Origin: Lagopus muta
Lineage: Eukaryota; Chordata; Aves; Galliformes; Phasianidae
Direction: 5' to 3'
DNA length: 64,000 nt
Assembly: GCF_023343835.1 (NCBI RefSeq)
Contig: NC_064472.1
Location: forward strand, 46,261,799-46,325,798
The number at the start of each line of letters is the position of its first letter. Within the stretch, counting starts at the first letter, position 1. The position numbers and the translations under genes were made by a program. The notes under the pieces are model-generated. The model was given only the letters and a program-made list of their open reading frames with translations, did no database searches and was not told where the DNA came from. This document shows, piece by piece, positions 36,801 to 45,260 of the stretch.

Positions 36801-39414
36801 AGAAAGTAATTTTCAAAAGGAGATTTGCTTATTTGCAAAACAAACTTTTTTTCTCAGGATCTGTCCATATTTAAAATTAATTAATTAGTTAATTAAGGCA
36901 AAACTCTGCCTGGCATCTCTCTTTTGCGAGAAAAGGGAAAAAGTATTCTTGCCAGATAGTGGTATCATTCACAGTCTCTGCCTTGTTCTTCTCTGAGGTT
37001 AGAAGTAAGCATTGGAAAGGAAAACTTTCTGGAGCCAGACAGGAGTGCAGAATGAAATCCTTCTTCAGTGAGAGCTAATTATGTCTCCATTTGCCTTTTG
37101 TTTCCTTGTCACTCAGCACTTAGGCGTTCTAGTGGTTATTTTCTTTAATTCCTCATTCTGTTGCTTGATGCTTATGAATTACTTACTGAAATTGTCTTCT
37201 TTTTAAAGCATCAGAAACAGTTGTAGAAGCCAGGTTGAAAAACAACCCAGAATCAACAGACCCTCTAAAGAAGCAGGAAAAACAGCATTTGGTTCGACAA
37301 GCGAGCGCTGGAGTTTCCTTTGTTCTTATTACAACTCTTCTAATTATCCCTGTTGTTGTCCTGCTGGCAATTTTAATATTTATTCGTTGGAGGAAGACAG
37401 CAGTCTATGGAGGTAACCATAACTAACTATACAAAACAAGTTTTGATGGTTCCATTTCAGCACATCTCTGAACATAGAGGGATATGGGTGTGAGGAGAGG
37501 TGTGCTGTCTCCCTTTACCCTTGTATGCAGGTTCAGTGATGCTGCATGCAAACTAAGCATTGGCGCTCATATAGCAGTGACACCTGAATTTGTTTTTGCA
37601 CCTCAAGCCACCGTCCTTTACCTTTAATTGCTCTCAAGAACATATTTGTTTTGTTGGCCAGAGTCTATTAACAGTGCAGTTTGATTTTCACTTTGTGATC
37701 TTCATGTTGTTGAGAACAGAGGGATGTGGGTATTACCAATGCATAACCATGCGTTGCTACAATATACCTTAATTCATTGCTCTGAGAATTTTGCCTCACG
37801 ATTACAGTGCTACTTAAATTTGTTTTTAATTCATATTATATAACAGCATTTTTTTCTGAGAAGCTGGTGATCTGTAGTAGGAGTTTGATAATTAGATTTT
37901 TTTTCGTATGGCATAATGAATTTTGTGAAAGGTAATTCTCAGTAAGCAAAGAAAATGTACGTGGAACTGGCAAATGATGGTTCTGCCATTGGCTCAGTGT
38001 GTGGTGTGAAGAATGGGCCATTCAGTAGTCTGATTTTACTGTGCCACTGAATTGGATATAATTTTTGATGTGTTAAAATCTCCTTCTGACTGCTGTCTGT
38101 TTTCAAGCATGTATGGCACAGCTAGCGTGCCCTCACTGGATTACTGCACTACTGTTTTCAGTAGTAGCAGCATCTGCATATTCCGTAGTGATTCAAATAA
38201 GAATTACATAGAGAAATTTTAGTTATGACTTGTTGTTTGGTTTTTTTTTGAGATCAAGAATTGGAAGACTTACCAGAGAGGAGGATGTTCTTTGTAGGAG
38301 AGGGATTCATCTCTGAAGGCAGACTATGCCACCTGCAAATGTCAAGCCATATTTTGTCTTGTGCCAGAGTGTAGTTGTTGGTTATGCGCATTATCAACCG
38401 CAGGGTTCTTGTCCTTTCTGTAAGCTCTTGGTGGTAACAGAAGTGAACTCTTGAAGGAATGAAATTCTAAGAAATAATTTATGTGAGAATCTTCTCAGTG
38501 GCTGAAGTGCCATACACTGAGTATTTGTGATGTGATTGTTTTGTTAGGAATTATCACTCTTCACCTTAACTGAGAAGTTGAAAATTCAGTGTCCTTGGTG
38601 CTCCCAATCAGTGTGTTCAATGTCTGTGCTCTGTGTTAAAAAACAGAAATAATTACTGAATCATAGAATATAATTTTTAAGGTCATTTTTGAAATCTGTG
38701 TTATCTTTCAGCTGATGGGGAGCACAAACTTGACTCAAATTCAGGCCGAATTTTAGGCAGACTTAGAGGTAAGTAACACCTAAGATCTTTTAAGCACCCA
38801 GTAGATGAAAGTTCTTTTCTTTGGTAACTTCTAGTGGAACTTTCTCAGGGGCAGTTCTGGGAAAATGTCTTTTCTAACTCCCTTCATCCAGCAGTATCTG
38901 CCCACTAAAAAGGAAGTGGAAGATCAGAGTCTGTTAATAATGTATCTGGTGAATGGAATGAAGTGCTTTGAGATGTGGGCAATCTGGTAGAGGTGCAGAT
39001 AGCCTGCATAAAGACTTCCAATAAAACAGTGTTTGCTGCAAATAAATATTTGAAACTTCAGCGATGGTAGATTATCGCATAGATTATGGAATCTATGCGA
39101 TTAGGCTCTTGTGCAGATCTCTAAGGACACTTTCTAGCAGGACTCTTAAAAGAAGTACTGACGGTGTAGGTAGATGTTTGATTTTCCTCTCTCGCACTAG
39201 AGCAATTTTTGACAGTCATTTCCTTCCCACAGGAAAAGGTGGTGGTGGCCTCAACCTTGGGAACTTCTTTGCAAGTCACAAAGGCTACAGCCGAAAAGGG
39301 TTTGACCGTCTCAGCACCGAAGGAAGTGATCAAGAAAAAGATGAAGATGATGGCACAGACTCAGAAGAAGAATACTCGGCACCTGCACCCCCACAAGCAC
39401 TTTCTTCCTCCTGA
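3548..39414 (+). CDS. PAM: PAM, peptidylglycine alpha-amidating monooxygenase (3' 14 coding exons; gene span)
   Basis: This is the spliced span of the 14 exons listed separately. PAM is a bifunctional secretory-granule enzyme: the copper/ascorbate PHM domain hydroxylates the alpha carbon of a C-terminal glycine, and the zinc PAL domain cleaves the product to an amidated peptide and glyoxylate. The window starts inside PHM, at the exon with the methionine copper ligand, and runs to the stop codon. Joined exons give about 666 residues, the length expected for the C-terminal two thirds of the roughly 970-residue vertebrate protein. Every junction has AG/GT borders and the frame is open throughout. 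All PAL metal ligands and both PAL disulfides are present, followed by a single membrane span and an acidic cytosolic tail ending in the family's YSAP-type motif. The gene is convergent with GIN1. Its 5' exons (signal peptide, copper histidines) lie outside the window. Confidence 0.97.
3736..4890 (+). other. PAM: PAM intron, 1.2 kb
   Basis: AT-rich intron with A-runs near 4540, 4590-4609 and 4782-4797. I see no repeat element or gene in it. Confidence 0.85.
4891..4959 (+). CDS. PAM: PAM exon: start of the linker
   Basis: This 69-bp exon lies between a CCTTTTTTAG acceptor and an A|GTATGT donor, phase 1 at both ends. It encodes 23 residues that are hydrophilic and acidic (GEEEEILDQ near the end), matching the start of the PHM-PAL linker. 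A symmetrical phase means it can be skipped without breaking the frame. Confidence 0.92.
8733..9285 (-). mobile_element. CR1 LINE, 3' end (-)
   Basis: Starts with the reverse tail ATCATAGAATCATAGAATGG and follows the CR1 order (CCAACCTGGCCTTGAGCACC, CTGAGTGAAAAATTTCCCT, the CCCTTGTCCTATCACTACCT block). A run of about 21 T at 8965-8985 has expanded inside the element. Confidence 0.92.
10535..10558. repeat. (AAT)n microsatellite
   Basis: Eight uninterrupted AAT/ATA units in a PAM intron. Confidence 0.95.
15296..15378 (+). mobile_element. CR1 LINE 3' tail (+), short
   Basis: Consists of GGTTGGACTCGATGATCTCT, CCTTCCAACCCCTATGATTC and TGTGATTT, the last 80 or so bases of a CR1. It is severely 5'-truncated. 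Confidence 0.88.
16013..16315 (+). CDS. PAM: PAM exon A: alternatively spliced linker with a dibasic site
   Basis: This 303-bp exon (101 residues, phase 1-1) follows a long T-rich acceptor (TTTTCTGTACAG). It matches mammalian exon A, beginning [15 protein letters not shown] and containing the paired-lysine sequence VVQKKDL. In rat that site is where endoproteolysis separates soluble PHM from membrane PAL. The 3' half ([10 protein letters not shown]) is also conserved. In mammals inclusion of this exon is tissue-dependent, and the symmetrical phase here would allow the same choice. The first codon, split across the intron, is AGT (Ser), where I recall the mammalian residue as Gly. Confidence 0.95.
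16316..20509 (+). other. PAM: PAM intron, 4.2 kb
   Basis: AT-rich, without a recognisable mobile element. It carries the CTCF-like match at 17787-17802 and an AT dinucleotide stretch near 20143. Nothing else is supported. Confidence 0.85.
17787..17802 (-). promoter_or_regulatory. CTCF-like motif in a PAM intron
   Basis: On the minus strand this reads CCAAAAGATGGCGCTG, which fits the CTCF core pattern (CCA..AG[AG][TG]GGC[AG]C) at all strong positions. It sits in an otherwise AT-rich, CpG-poor intron, so the CpG and the GC-rich core stand out. Binding is inferred from motif only. Confidence 0.4.
20510..20639 (+). CDS. PAM: PAM exon: first PAL segment
   Basis: This 130-bp exon has acceptor TTTGATCAG and donor A|GTAAGT. 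It opens the PAL catalytic core ([12 protein letters not shown], then [21 protein letters not shown]). The Arg in FHRGDHVW corresponds to the catalytic Arg533 of rat [17 protein letters not shown] is a typical blade of the six-bladed NHL-like propeller. Confidence 0.96.
20723..20790. repeat. tandem duplication, 35-base unit, two copies
   Basis: The first copy begins GATCCTTTTCTATTTAAG and the second GATCCTTTGCTACTTAAAAT; both continue into ATTCAGCTCTTTG-like sequence. Divergence is about 15 percent. Confidence 0.8.
23540..23850 (+). mobile_element. CR1 LINE, 3' end (+)
   Basis: Contains CTCGTCAATGTCTATAAATA, then GCCAAGCTCTGTTCTGTGGT, GGTTCACTCAGATCATATGT and a terminal ATATTCTGTGATTCTGTG. 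The middle differs from the other copies in the window, so it belongs to another CR1 subfamily. GC-rich antisense open frames here are shadows of the element. Confidence 0.88.
25112..25228 (+). CDS. PAM: PAM exon: PAL propeller
   Basis: This 117-bp exon follows a TTTTTGTTTAG acceptor and ends at CT|GTAAG. It encodes [20 protein letters not shown], then [18 protein letters not shown], the variable-surface second blade of PAL. The frame joins the neighbouring exons exactly. Confidence 0.95.
25229..25764 (+). other. PAM: PAM intron, 0.5 kb
   Basis: Short AT-rich intron with no recognised element. Confidence 0.85.
25765..25837 (+). CDS. PAM: PAM exon: PAL zinc ligand His (LPHGL)
   Basis: This 73-bp exon lies between TGCTTGCAG and GTACGT. 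It encodes [20 protein letters not shown]. The His in LPHGL corresponds to rat His585, one of three zinc ligands, and the following Leu carbonyl position helps bind calcium. It ends in phase 0 after a Gln codon. Confidence 0.95.
25838..26435 (+). other. PAM: PAM intron, 0.6 kb, with AT microsatellite
   Basis: Holds a (TA)n then (AAAT)n stretch at about 25954-25996, flanked by a 13-base direct repeat (ATATAAGGTCTGT at 25937-25949 and 25997-26009). Otherwise nothing is seen. Confidence 0.85.
26436..26643 (+). CDS. PAM: PAM exon: PAL core with catalytic Tyr
   Basis: This 208-bp exon contains [19 protein letters not shown] and [14 protein letters not shown]. The Tyr in DGYCN is the catalytic Tyr654 of rat, and the two Cys (HFCQ and GYCN) form a known disulfide. 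The acceptor is unusual: the pyrimidine tract (CTTCTCTTTTCCCTTTGGC) is separated from the exon by TAAAAAG. The donor is G|GTTAGA. Confidence 0.94.
26644..27302 (+). other. PAM: PAM intron, 0.66 kb
   Basis: AT-rich, with a T-run near 26778-26796. Nothing else is recognised. Confidence 0.85.
27303..27500 (+). CDS. PAM: PAM exon: PAL second zinc His and disulfide
   Basis: This 198-bp exon follows TTTTGTTTTGCAG. It encodes [15 protein letters not shown], where His is the second zinc ligand (rat His690), then [14 protein letters not shown], whose two Cys form the second PAL disulfide. It ends [18 protein letters not shown] at a GTAATT donor. Confidence 0.95.
27501..29382 (+). other. PAM: PAM intron, 1.9 kb
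   Basis: No identified repeat. The part from about 28140 to 29200 has higher complexity and GC than neighbouring introns and may be an old, unrecognised insertion. Confidence 0.8.
29383..29501 (+). CDS. PAM: PAM exon: PAL propeller
   Basis: This 119-bp exon starts after TGTTGTTGCAG and encodes [17 protein letters not shown] followed by [19 protein letters not shown], ending in phase 0. The junction with the previous exon reads SPGGLLF, one Gly more than the PGLLF I recall for mammals. Confidence 0.95.
29502..32542 (+). other. PAM: PAM intron, 3.0 kb
   Basis: Carries a 30-base T-run (30816-30845) and a TATG/TA-rich stretch near 31810-31840. No gene or transposon is recognised. Confidence 0.85.
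30816..30845. repeat. poly-T, 30 bases
   Basis: Uninterrupted T homopolymer, the longest in the window. Confidence 0.98.
32543..32642 (+). CDS. PAM: PAM exon: PAL third zinc His
   Basis: This 100-bp exon lies between CTTCACAG and A|GTATGT. It contains [18 protein letters not shown]. In rat the equivalent residues are Met784, the zinc ligand His786 and the calcium-binding Asp787. It ends NTVWKF-like ([10 protein letters not shown]), the end of the lyase fold, in phase 1. Confidence 0.95.
32643..33986 (+). other. PAM: PAM intron, 1.3 kb
   Basis: AT-rich. A 14-base unit (ATACCAATAAAAAT) is repeated near 33229-33270. Nothing else is seen. Confidence 0.85.
33987..34040 (+). CDS. PAM: PAM exon: juxtamembrane
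   Basis: This 54-bp exon (18 residues, phase 1-1) follows TTTTGTTTTACAG. It encodes [17 protein letters not shown], which is strongly conserved with mammals and contains a KK pair used as a cleavage region between PAL and the membrane. Confidence 0.94.
34041..37208 (+). other. PAM: PAM intron, 3.2 kb
   Basis: About one third of this intron is a long CR1 copy (35193-36290). The rest is AT-rich with no recognised feature. Confidence 0.85.
35193..36290 (-). mobile_element. CR1 LINE, about 1.1 kb, with ORF2 C-terminal remnant (-)
   Basis: The longest CR1 in the window. It starts with the reverse tail AGAATCATAGATTCACC. On the minus strand an open frame at 35483-35938 keeps the C-terminal reverse-transcriptase thumb motifs of CR1 ORF2, such as [20 protein letters not shown] and [16 protein letters not shown]. 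The 5' part (35940-36290) shows further CR1 sequence with disruptions and internal loss. It is a dead copy; the missing 5' part includes the catalytic domains. Confidence 0.9.
37209..37412 (+). CDS. PAM: PAM exon: transmembrane segment
   Basis: This 204-bp exon (68 residues, phase 1-1) has acceptor TTCTTTTTAAAG and donor G|GTAACC. The first half is a hydrophilic luminal stalk that differs from mammals. The second half is a single membrane span, [19 protein letters not shown] plus IFI, closed by RWRKT as the cytosolic stop-transfer. Skipping it would leave the frame intact and give a secreted enzyme, as described for mammalian soluble PAM forms. Confidence 0.95.
37413..38711 (+). other. PAM: PAM intron, 1.3 kb
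   Basis: No recognised element, apart from a possible very short CR1 tail trace (AATCATAGAATATAA at about 38660) just before the next exon. Confidence 0.8.
38712..38768 (+). CDS. PAM: PAM exon: cytosolic domain, proximal
   Basis: This 57-bp exon (19 residues, phase 1-1) lies between TATCTTTCAG and GTAAGT. It encodes [18 protein letters not shown], matching the proximal cytosolic tail of vertebrate PAM. Confidence 0.93.
38769..39232 (+). other. PAM: PAM last intron, 0.46 kb
   Basis: Nothing recognised. It has a short near-palindrome around 39070-39103 (TATCGCATAGATTATG / CTATGCGATTAG). Confidence 0.8.
39233..39414 (+). CDS. PAM: PAM terminal coding exon: cytosolic routing tail
   Basis: The coding part is 182 bp after TTCCTTCCCACAG, with TGA at 39412-39414. 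It encodes a run of four Gly, then [39 protein letters not shown] and EEYSAP, then a short Ser tail. In mammals the Ser/Thr residues of the [10 protein letters not shown] region are phosphorylated and steer PAM through endosomes and granules; here they are conserved. The downstream 3' UTR is within the window. Confidence 0.96.
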
Positions 39415-39636
39415 AAACAGCCTTTGCGTTCTCCATTATATGATCCAACCCAGAATGTCAGATTCCTTTTCCCTTAAGCACGTTTAAGATTTTGTGTATT
39501 TAATTGTAAACTGTACTAGTCTGTGTGGGGCTGTACACTGGTTTCTTTAATTTTTGTTTGGTTTTTGTTCTCTTTTCAAGTGGAGGAGTGTATGGAAGTT
39601 CCATATCAGTGCCGTTGTTTTTTATGTGACCATCTT

Positions 39637-39642
39637 AATAAA
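39637..39642 (+). promoter_or_regulatory. PAM: PAM poly(A) signal AATAAA (proximal)
   Basis: A canonical hexamer about 220 bases after the stop, followed within 40 bases by a T-rich stretch and a GCA-type cleavage context. It is the most likely proximal polyadenylation site. Confidence 0.6.
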
Positions 39643-40042
39643 GCATAAAGTCTTCTGATTGCAGCACTGATTTAAAGCAGTAGTATTTTCTCATAAAAAA
39701 TTGGGGATCTTTTCTGTATTTGTAAATAAATTGTATTACCTGCTTCGAGAAAGTATTTTTCCTATAAATATTCAGTTGCCAATTTCTTTTTTGTGCCTTT
39801 CCTCTTCCATGTCCTTAACCTGTTGCAGTACAGAGAAAATACAGTGCCACAAGAAAATGAAGCTGCTAAATCTTCTTCTATTTTTTTAAAATCACTAACA
39901 TTATATTGCATTGAAGGAAAAAAAAAAAAAAGTATCTATTTAATTGTTTTTTCTTCTTGACTTGATGTGTTTCTGGGATGTCTTATTTTTAGATGGTATC
40001 ACTATTAGAACACTATTTTCAGGAACTGAATGTAATTTGTGT

Positions 40043-40048
40043 AATAAA
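40043..40048 (+). promoter_or_regulatory. PAM: PAM poly(A) signal AATAAA (distal candidate)
   Basis: A canonical hexamer about 630 bases after the stop, followed by TG/GT-rich sequence around 40065-40080 that could serve as the downstream element. Confidence 0.45.
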
Positions 40049-43000
40049 GTGTTCGCAGAGCATTAGCTGGCTGAGTGTACTCTGGAATTTTTGCATGCTT
40101 TTAAGTTTTTTGTATACAACTTTTGTAAAAAGTTACACAGACCACTTAATACAGAAAAATACCAAAAAAAAAAAAAGTCTTCTCTCAGAGGAGAAAAAGT
40201 GCTATTTTGTGTGAAAGATGGAAAATATTTTGCTGTAGCACACGTTTTGGTTTCCTTGTTTTGGGGCTTTTTGTGGTGTTTTTTTTTGTTTTGTTTTTGT
40301 TTGTTTGTTTTAACAACTCATGATTTACATACACGTACAAAATCAAGCTTAACCATTTAACCATTCCTAATGTGCTCCCTCTTGGAACAGAAGACTGGCG
40401 GATATTTGTCCTCCTGCCTGAGTCATCGATGTGTGAATCACTGTGTGACGTTGTCATGATTTATCAGTCTAGTTTGAGGATCACAGTGTGATTAATCTCC
40501 TTCTAAAACCTGAGTTATAAGCAGAGTGTACGCAGCTGTAATTGCCACAGGGTTTTATGAAACAGCTTTCATGATCATCATTGTGGGTGTTGTAGTGCAC
40601 TGCTGCTGATGCAAAGTGCTCAAAAAATAGGCTTTGGGTTCCTTGTGGCTGCAGCATTTCCAAGGCAATAAAGGTAATTGCACAGCAGCAGAAAGCAGGA
40701 TTTCTCACCCAGCCTGAGTGGTTTTATATATTTTCTCCTTAAGGAAAAAATACTTTGAATCCTAGACAGATTTTTTTTTCCTAAGATAACTTTCTAAAAT
40801 GCTGGAATATAGGCTCCATTTCATAAGATGTGTTCTGTGTTGCTTCCTCTCCAAATATTGTGTACTTTCCTAGTGCTGACAGTGTTTTTCTGTCCTACTT
40901 TTGGAAGCAATGGGAGGGGAGGGGAAGACAGGGGAGGTGGCTCCTACAGGCAAAACGTTGCAGAGCCATCCCAGGAGCCAGCTGTGAGTCAGCAGTGGGT
41001 AGGATTCCTTGGGAAGCACATTGATTAAGAAGAATTTTCTAATTAAGCAGTGTGCTGTAGTAGTTAATGAGGATTTATAGATCAATACTGTAAATGGCAA
41101 CTGCTTCTAGTTCGTGAAAGCTGGGTTTACTTCTTTCTTACCAAAACTTGGGTCAGCAGTGTGTGCCCTGCTGCGCAGCGTTAGGGTTCAGGGATGTGGG
41201 TCATGGTACTGAGAACCACGAGTGAATACTACGAAGACGACCTTGTCACGATTAATAGCTGAAGTTAAGCCACTGTATATTTTCTGTATAGAAGAGATGG
41301 TAATAAACTGAAGTTTTAGCACCCTCTTTTGCCTTTACGTACAAACAAGCATATTTTTTAATTCTTGGAACTGAAAATGTTGTATCTCCATTGCAAATAA
41401 TCAAAATTTGTTAGCAAAATATTGCTATGATGTAACTGCTCCCAAAACCTCTCTCCAGTTCCTGTGAAAAATTTGCCTGTGTGCTGAAGCAAAACCTGCA
41501 CGCTGCTGGGTTTGGCCTTGGTAGCTTCAAAACAAAAAGAGCATCTGACTGGCTTTGTTAGGCGAGCACTGGGAGAGCTGCATGGGAGCCTGGATGCAAG
41601 GGGCATCAGATTTTTCTAAATGCCAGTCTGCTTCCTTCTGCTCCTTTCTGGTAATATTTCCATTAGTTACTTCCATGTGAAGCAGGACATTCTGCTAGGA
41701 ACCCCCTGGCTGATTTCGTCATACAAAGTAATAAAAAATAAAAATAAGCCACCACTAAATATGGAGACATTTGTTTAAGAGCCTGCACTGGAAGTATTGT
41801 TATACCCTCATACAAAGATGGCACGGAAAAAAATTGTTTCTTGTAAATAGTTTTATTAATTAGTTGCCGATTTTAAACTAACAAATACAGGATTTTATTT
41901 TTTAATAATTAAAATGTGAAAAATGTAGCTGGGTGGGGTAAAGCAGCCCAAGTTTCCGGGTTTGTTGCAAGCCATCGAAGGCTGAAAGTGGTTTCTGTTT
42001 ACACAAGTGTTAACAGAACCCCGCCCCAGTTCCTGTCTGCCACCACCACGCTTCTCACTGTGGCTTTATAATGTTCTTAGGATACAGCTGAAGAGAGAAT
42101 TGTGTTAAAAAGGAGAGAATCTCTCAACACTGCCGTTTTATTTTCTCAAGATGGGTCTCAGGCTGCAGCACTGCTCTGTGAGACCTTGCCCTCAGGTTTG
42201 GTGAGCGTCCATTTTTGTGTAAGCCACAAAGCTGTACGGAATGTTTGGCACCATGGCAGTCAAGGTGCAAGCGGCCTAATGCACAAGCAGACTTTTTGTA
42301 TAATGCATATTTTGTGAGTGGTCAGTCACGCAGCATTCAAATAATATGGGTCGTGCTGCTTCAGAAATGCATCTGTACTTTCACAATTATCATCTAGTCC
42401 CAGACTCTGTTCTGATGTTTTCCACATCCATATGCCCACAGGAAGGAGCGCTCCAGGCTGCATCCTGCCTGCTGCCCACTGCAGGTCCAACTCCCACCAT
42501 CAGTTCTGCTGGATTTCCCCTGTCTGCTTGCACCAATCCAACCTGCTGGAAAGGCTAGGAACGTACTGACTCTACCAAATGCAAAACTGATGTTATGGCT
42601 GTGGGTATATTTGGAACAAGTGTGTTAAAGCAGATTTCAGTTAGCACGTTAAAAATGGCATGCATCTATGAAGTGAATACCAAAGTGCAGCCTTTGCTGA
42701 GAATGCAGTCTGAGGAGGAAAGGCCTTCCTGGAAAAATGAACCACTGCATAGCAGCTTCACGAGTTGTCATACCTTGCTAATGCCCTGGTGGCTGTTGGT
42801 GCTGGGAGCAGAGCCAAATGGAGCCCATGGCCATAACAGTCACAAGAGCTGAGTCTGGCATCTGAGTGAATACCCCACACACTGACAGACAGACAGCTTC
42901 TGTCAGACAACAGAAGTAATCAAGCTGGAAAAGCTAAGTTTGCTGAAACCTCTCCCATTTCTACAGGATGAGTTCCTGCTCTCCTTTTTCTGGGTCTTTA

Positions 43001-43957
43001 ATCTGCAGAACTGATGGATGATGCCTCTGACTGGATGAACACTCAGTGCCAAGTTTATCCCTCTGATGGGGATAAATTTATTACTGTATTACCATGTATT
43101 ACGTACCACTTGTAACTGAAATTCTGCAGAGAATACAGACCTCATTTTCCTGTGGCCCTTTTTCTGTGGGTCTCCCATTGCTGTGCCTGCCAACTTTGTG
43201 AAGAGTAATGAGTACTTCTTCCAGTGTGCCTAGAGACTGACATGGTGATATGCACTTTGTACAGGAGGCAGCAGTGAGGCATAGAGAGATTTAAGGCATA
43301 AACTGACAAAAAAAAATTTCAACTACTTTGAAGTACAGTGTCTATGTAATCTGATTTATTCCCTTTCAACCCACTTGGATATCATTTTACACATGCAAGG
43401 CTCTGCTTCTTGCCATCAGCTGAAGCTCTGAGTATTCCCCATCTGCAGATCAAAGCTTGGTGATTCCTTCTGAGCACCCAGAAATGGCCCACCTGAGTTA
43501 ACATCTGGTTAATTATGGAAAGCTTTATCCACATCATTTCAGGGCCATCACATTGGCAACTTGCGGTGAGGCAGCACAGTCTGCAGCTGGGGATGCTGTC
43601 CTGCTCACAGCCTACTCACAGCCCACCTATATCTGCTATCAAGGCAGCATGGCTCCTGCAGGCCCCTTCCCCACAGTCAGGGAATCCAGGAGCCCTGCAG
43701 GCAGAAGGACACCTACAGGCAGTACCCATAACTGGAGTATGGCTTCTGTACTCTAACACTTGCAAGTGCAGTGTTGGGCTGTGTAAAAGCAGAGGGGAGG
43801 AAAGGGGAACTTGTTAGGGAAGACAGCTCTCAGGCAGCTCCTGAATTACAAATTTTAAAATAAAGTTACTGCCTGATTTGCTGTTACTTCTTTCTCAAGA
43901 GGCTTCTATGCCAAATTAGAGCTTATGTTCTGCACTGTTGTGCACTGTTCTTCAACT

Positions 43958-44357
43958 GAACATCTGGGGCTCTTCAGCCTGGGGAAGAGAAGGCTCTAGG
44001 GAGACCTTATAGTGACCTTCCAGTACCTGAAGGAGGCCTACCAAAAAAGCTGGGAGGGACTTTTTATAAGGGCAGGTAGAGACTGGATGTGGAGAGATGG
44101 TTTTAAAGTGGAAGAAGGTAGGTTTAAACTAGATATTAGGAAGAAATTCTTTGTTGTGAGGGTGGTGAGACACTGGAACAGGTTGTCTAGGGTTAAGCTG
44201 CAAATGCACTCTCCCTGGGGGCTTTCAAGGCCAGGCTGGATGGGGCTTTGAGCAACTTGGTCCAGAGGGAGGTGTCCCTGCCTATAGCGGGGGAATTGGA
44301 ACTAGATGATCCTAAAGGTGCCTTCCAACCCAAATCATTCTGTGATTCTATGATCAT
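43958..44357 (+). mobile_element. CR1 LINE, 3' end (+)
   Basis: Reads CTCTTCAGCCTGGGGAAGAG, then AACTAGATATTAGGAAGAAA, AGGCCAGGCTGGATGGGGCT and the tail ATTCTGTGATTCTATGATCA, in CR1 order. Confidence 0.92.
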
Positions 44358-45246
44358 AAATGTCTACATACCAGGATTTCTATAGTAGGACCACAGGCCT
44401 ACTATGTTATTACTGCTAGGTTATCTACTGTGTGTAAAAGGGATATCAATCATCTCCTGAAGACATTGCTAATTCCCATTTACTTATTCAGTCTTCTAAT
44501 TGTCTGTCTGGTCTTATTGACTTCTGTTGGATTCATGTGCAAGCAGCATCCTCTGTGCTGATTTTCTACTGCCTGGTGAGACTGCAGTGCTTGCGTATTT
44601 TAGTTCTAGTTAGTCCAGTGAGTTAGCTGAAAACATCTATTTAACTGCTGTAAATAGTAATATAATATTTCTTCTCATTTCCTGTTTTGAAAATACCAAA
44701 GAGGCAACTGTGCAAACAGATTCTGATGTCATTAGAGTAACGATGTCAGGCACAACAGGGCACTGATACAGACATTGCACAGCCATGAGTAAAGGAAATT
44801 CATCTATTTTTCAAAAGCAGTGGTTCCAGAAGATTTGTCAACGGCTCGCTGTGAAAAGCAGCTCGTAAGTCATTGCTGTCCTTCAACAGGGAACATTCAG
44901 TTCTTGGGAGAAGGAGGGAAAAACTTTAAAATATCAAATATTGTCTAGACCTGGAACACATTAACCCAGGATGAGCAAATGCTACACAAGAGTTAAGGAA
45001 GTATTCAAATATGAGATATGGTTTTTCATTCAATACTGAAACGCTTTGAGTGTTCATACAGAGGCTTTTCGCCAGCAAATTGTTTCTCTTTTTTTGTTTG
45101 TTTTTCCTTGACACATTTTTCATCTAACTAGTTGCTAGCTGATAATTGGTGCCAAAATCAAACCAAAAAATGCTGGGAGATGTGAGCAAATTGGCTGTTA
45201 TTTCATGCTGTGTTCTCCTATCTATTCCTCCTTCCTGAGCAACTTG

Positions 45247-45260
45247 CCACGAGGGGGCAC
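45247..45260 (+). promoter_or_regulatory. CTCF-like motif between convergent genes
   Basis: CCACGAGGGGGCAC fits the CTCF core with one weak position. It lies between the 3' ends of PAM and GIN1, where an insulator is plausible. This is motif evidence only. Confidence 0.4.

Larger units (their letters stand above)
39415..40065 (+). other. PAM: PAM 3' UTR (minimum extent)
   Basis: The stop codon is followed by AT-rich sequence with three AATAAA hexamers at 39637-39642, 39725-39730 and 40043-40048, so at least three poly(A) choices are possible. The real end cannot be fixed without transcripts. A further AATAAA at 41302-41307 could extend it. Confidence 0.6.

Noticed and set aside
38655..38690. 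possible CR1 tail next to a PAM exon
   Set aside because: Only AATCATAGAATATAA and a few neighbouring bases fit, too short to call a separate insertion.
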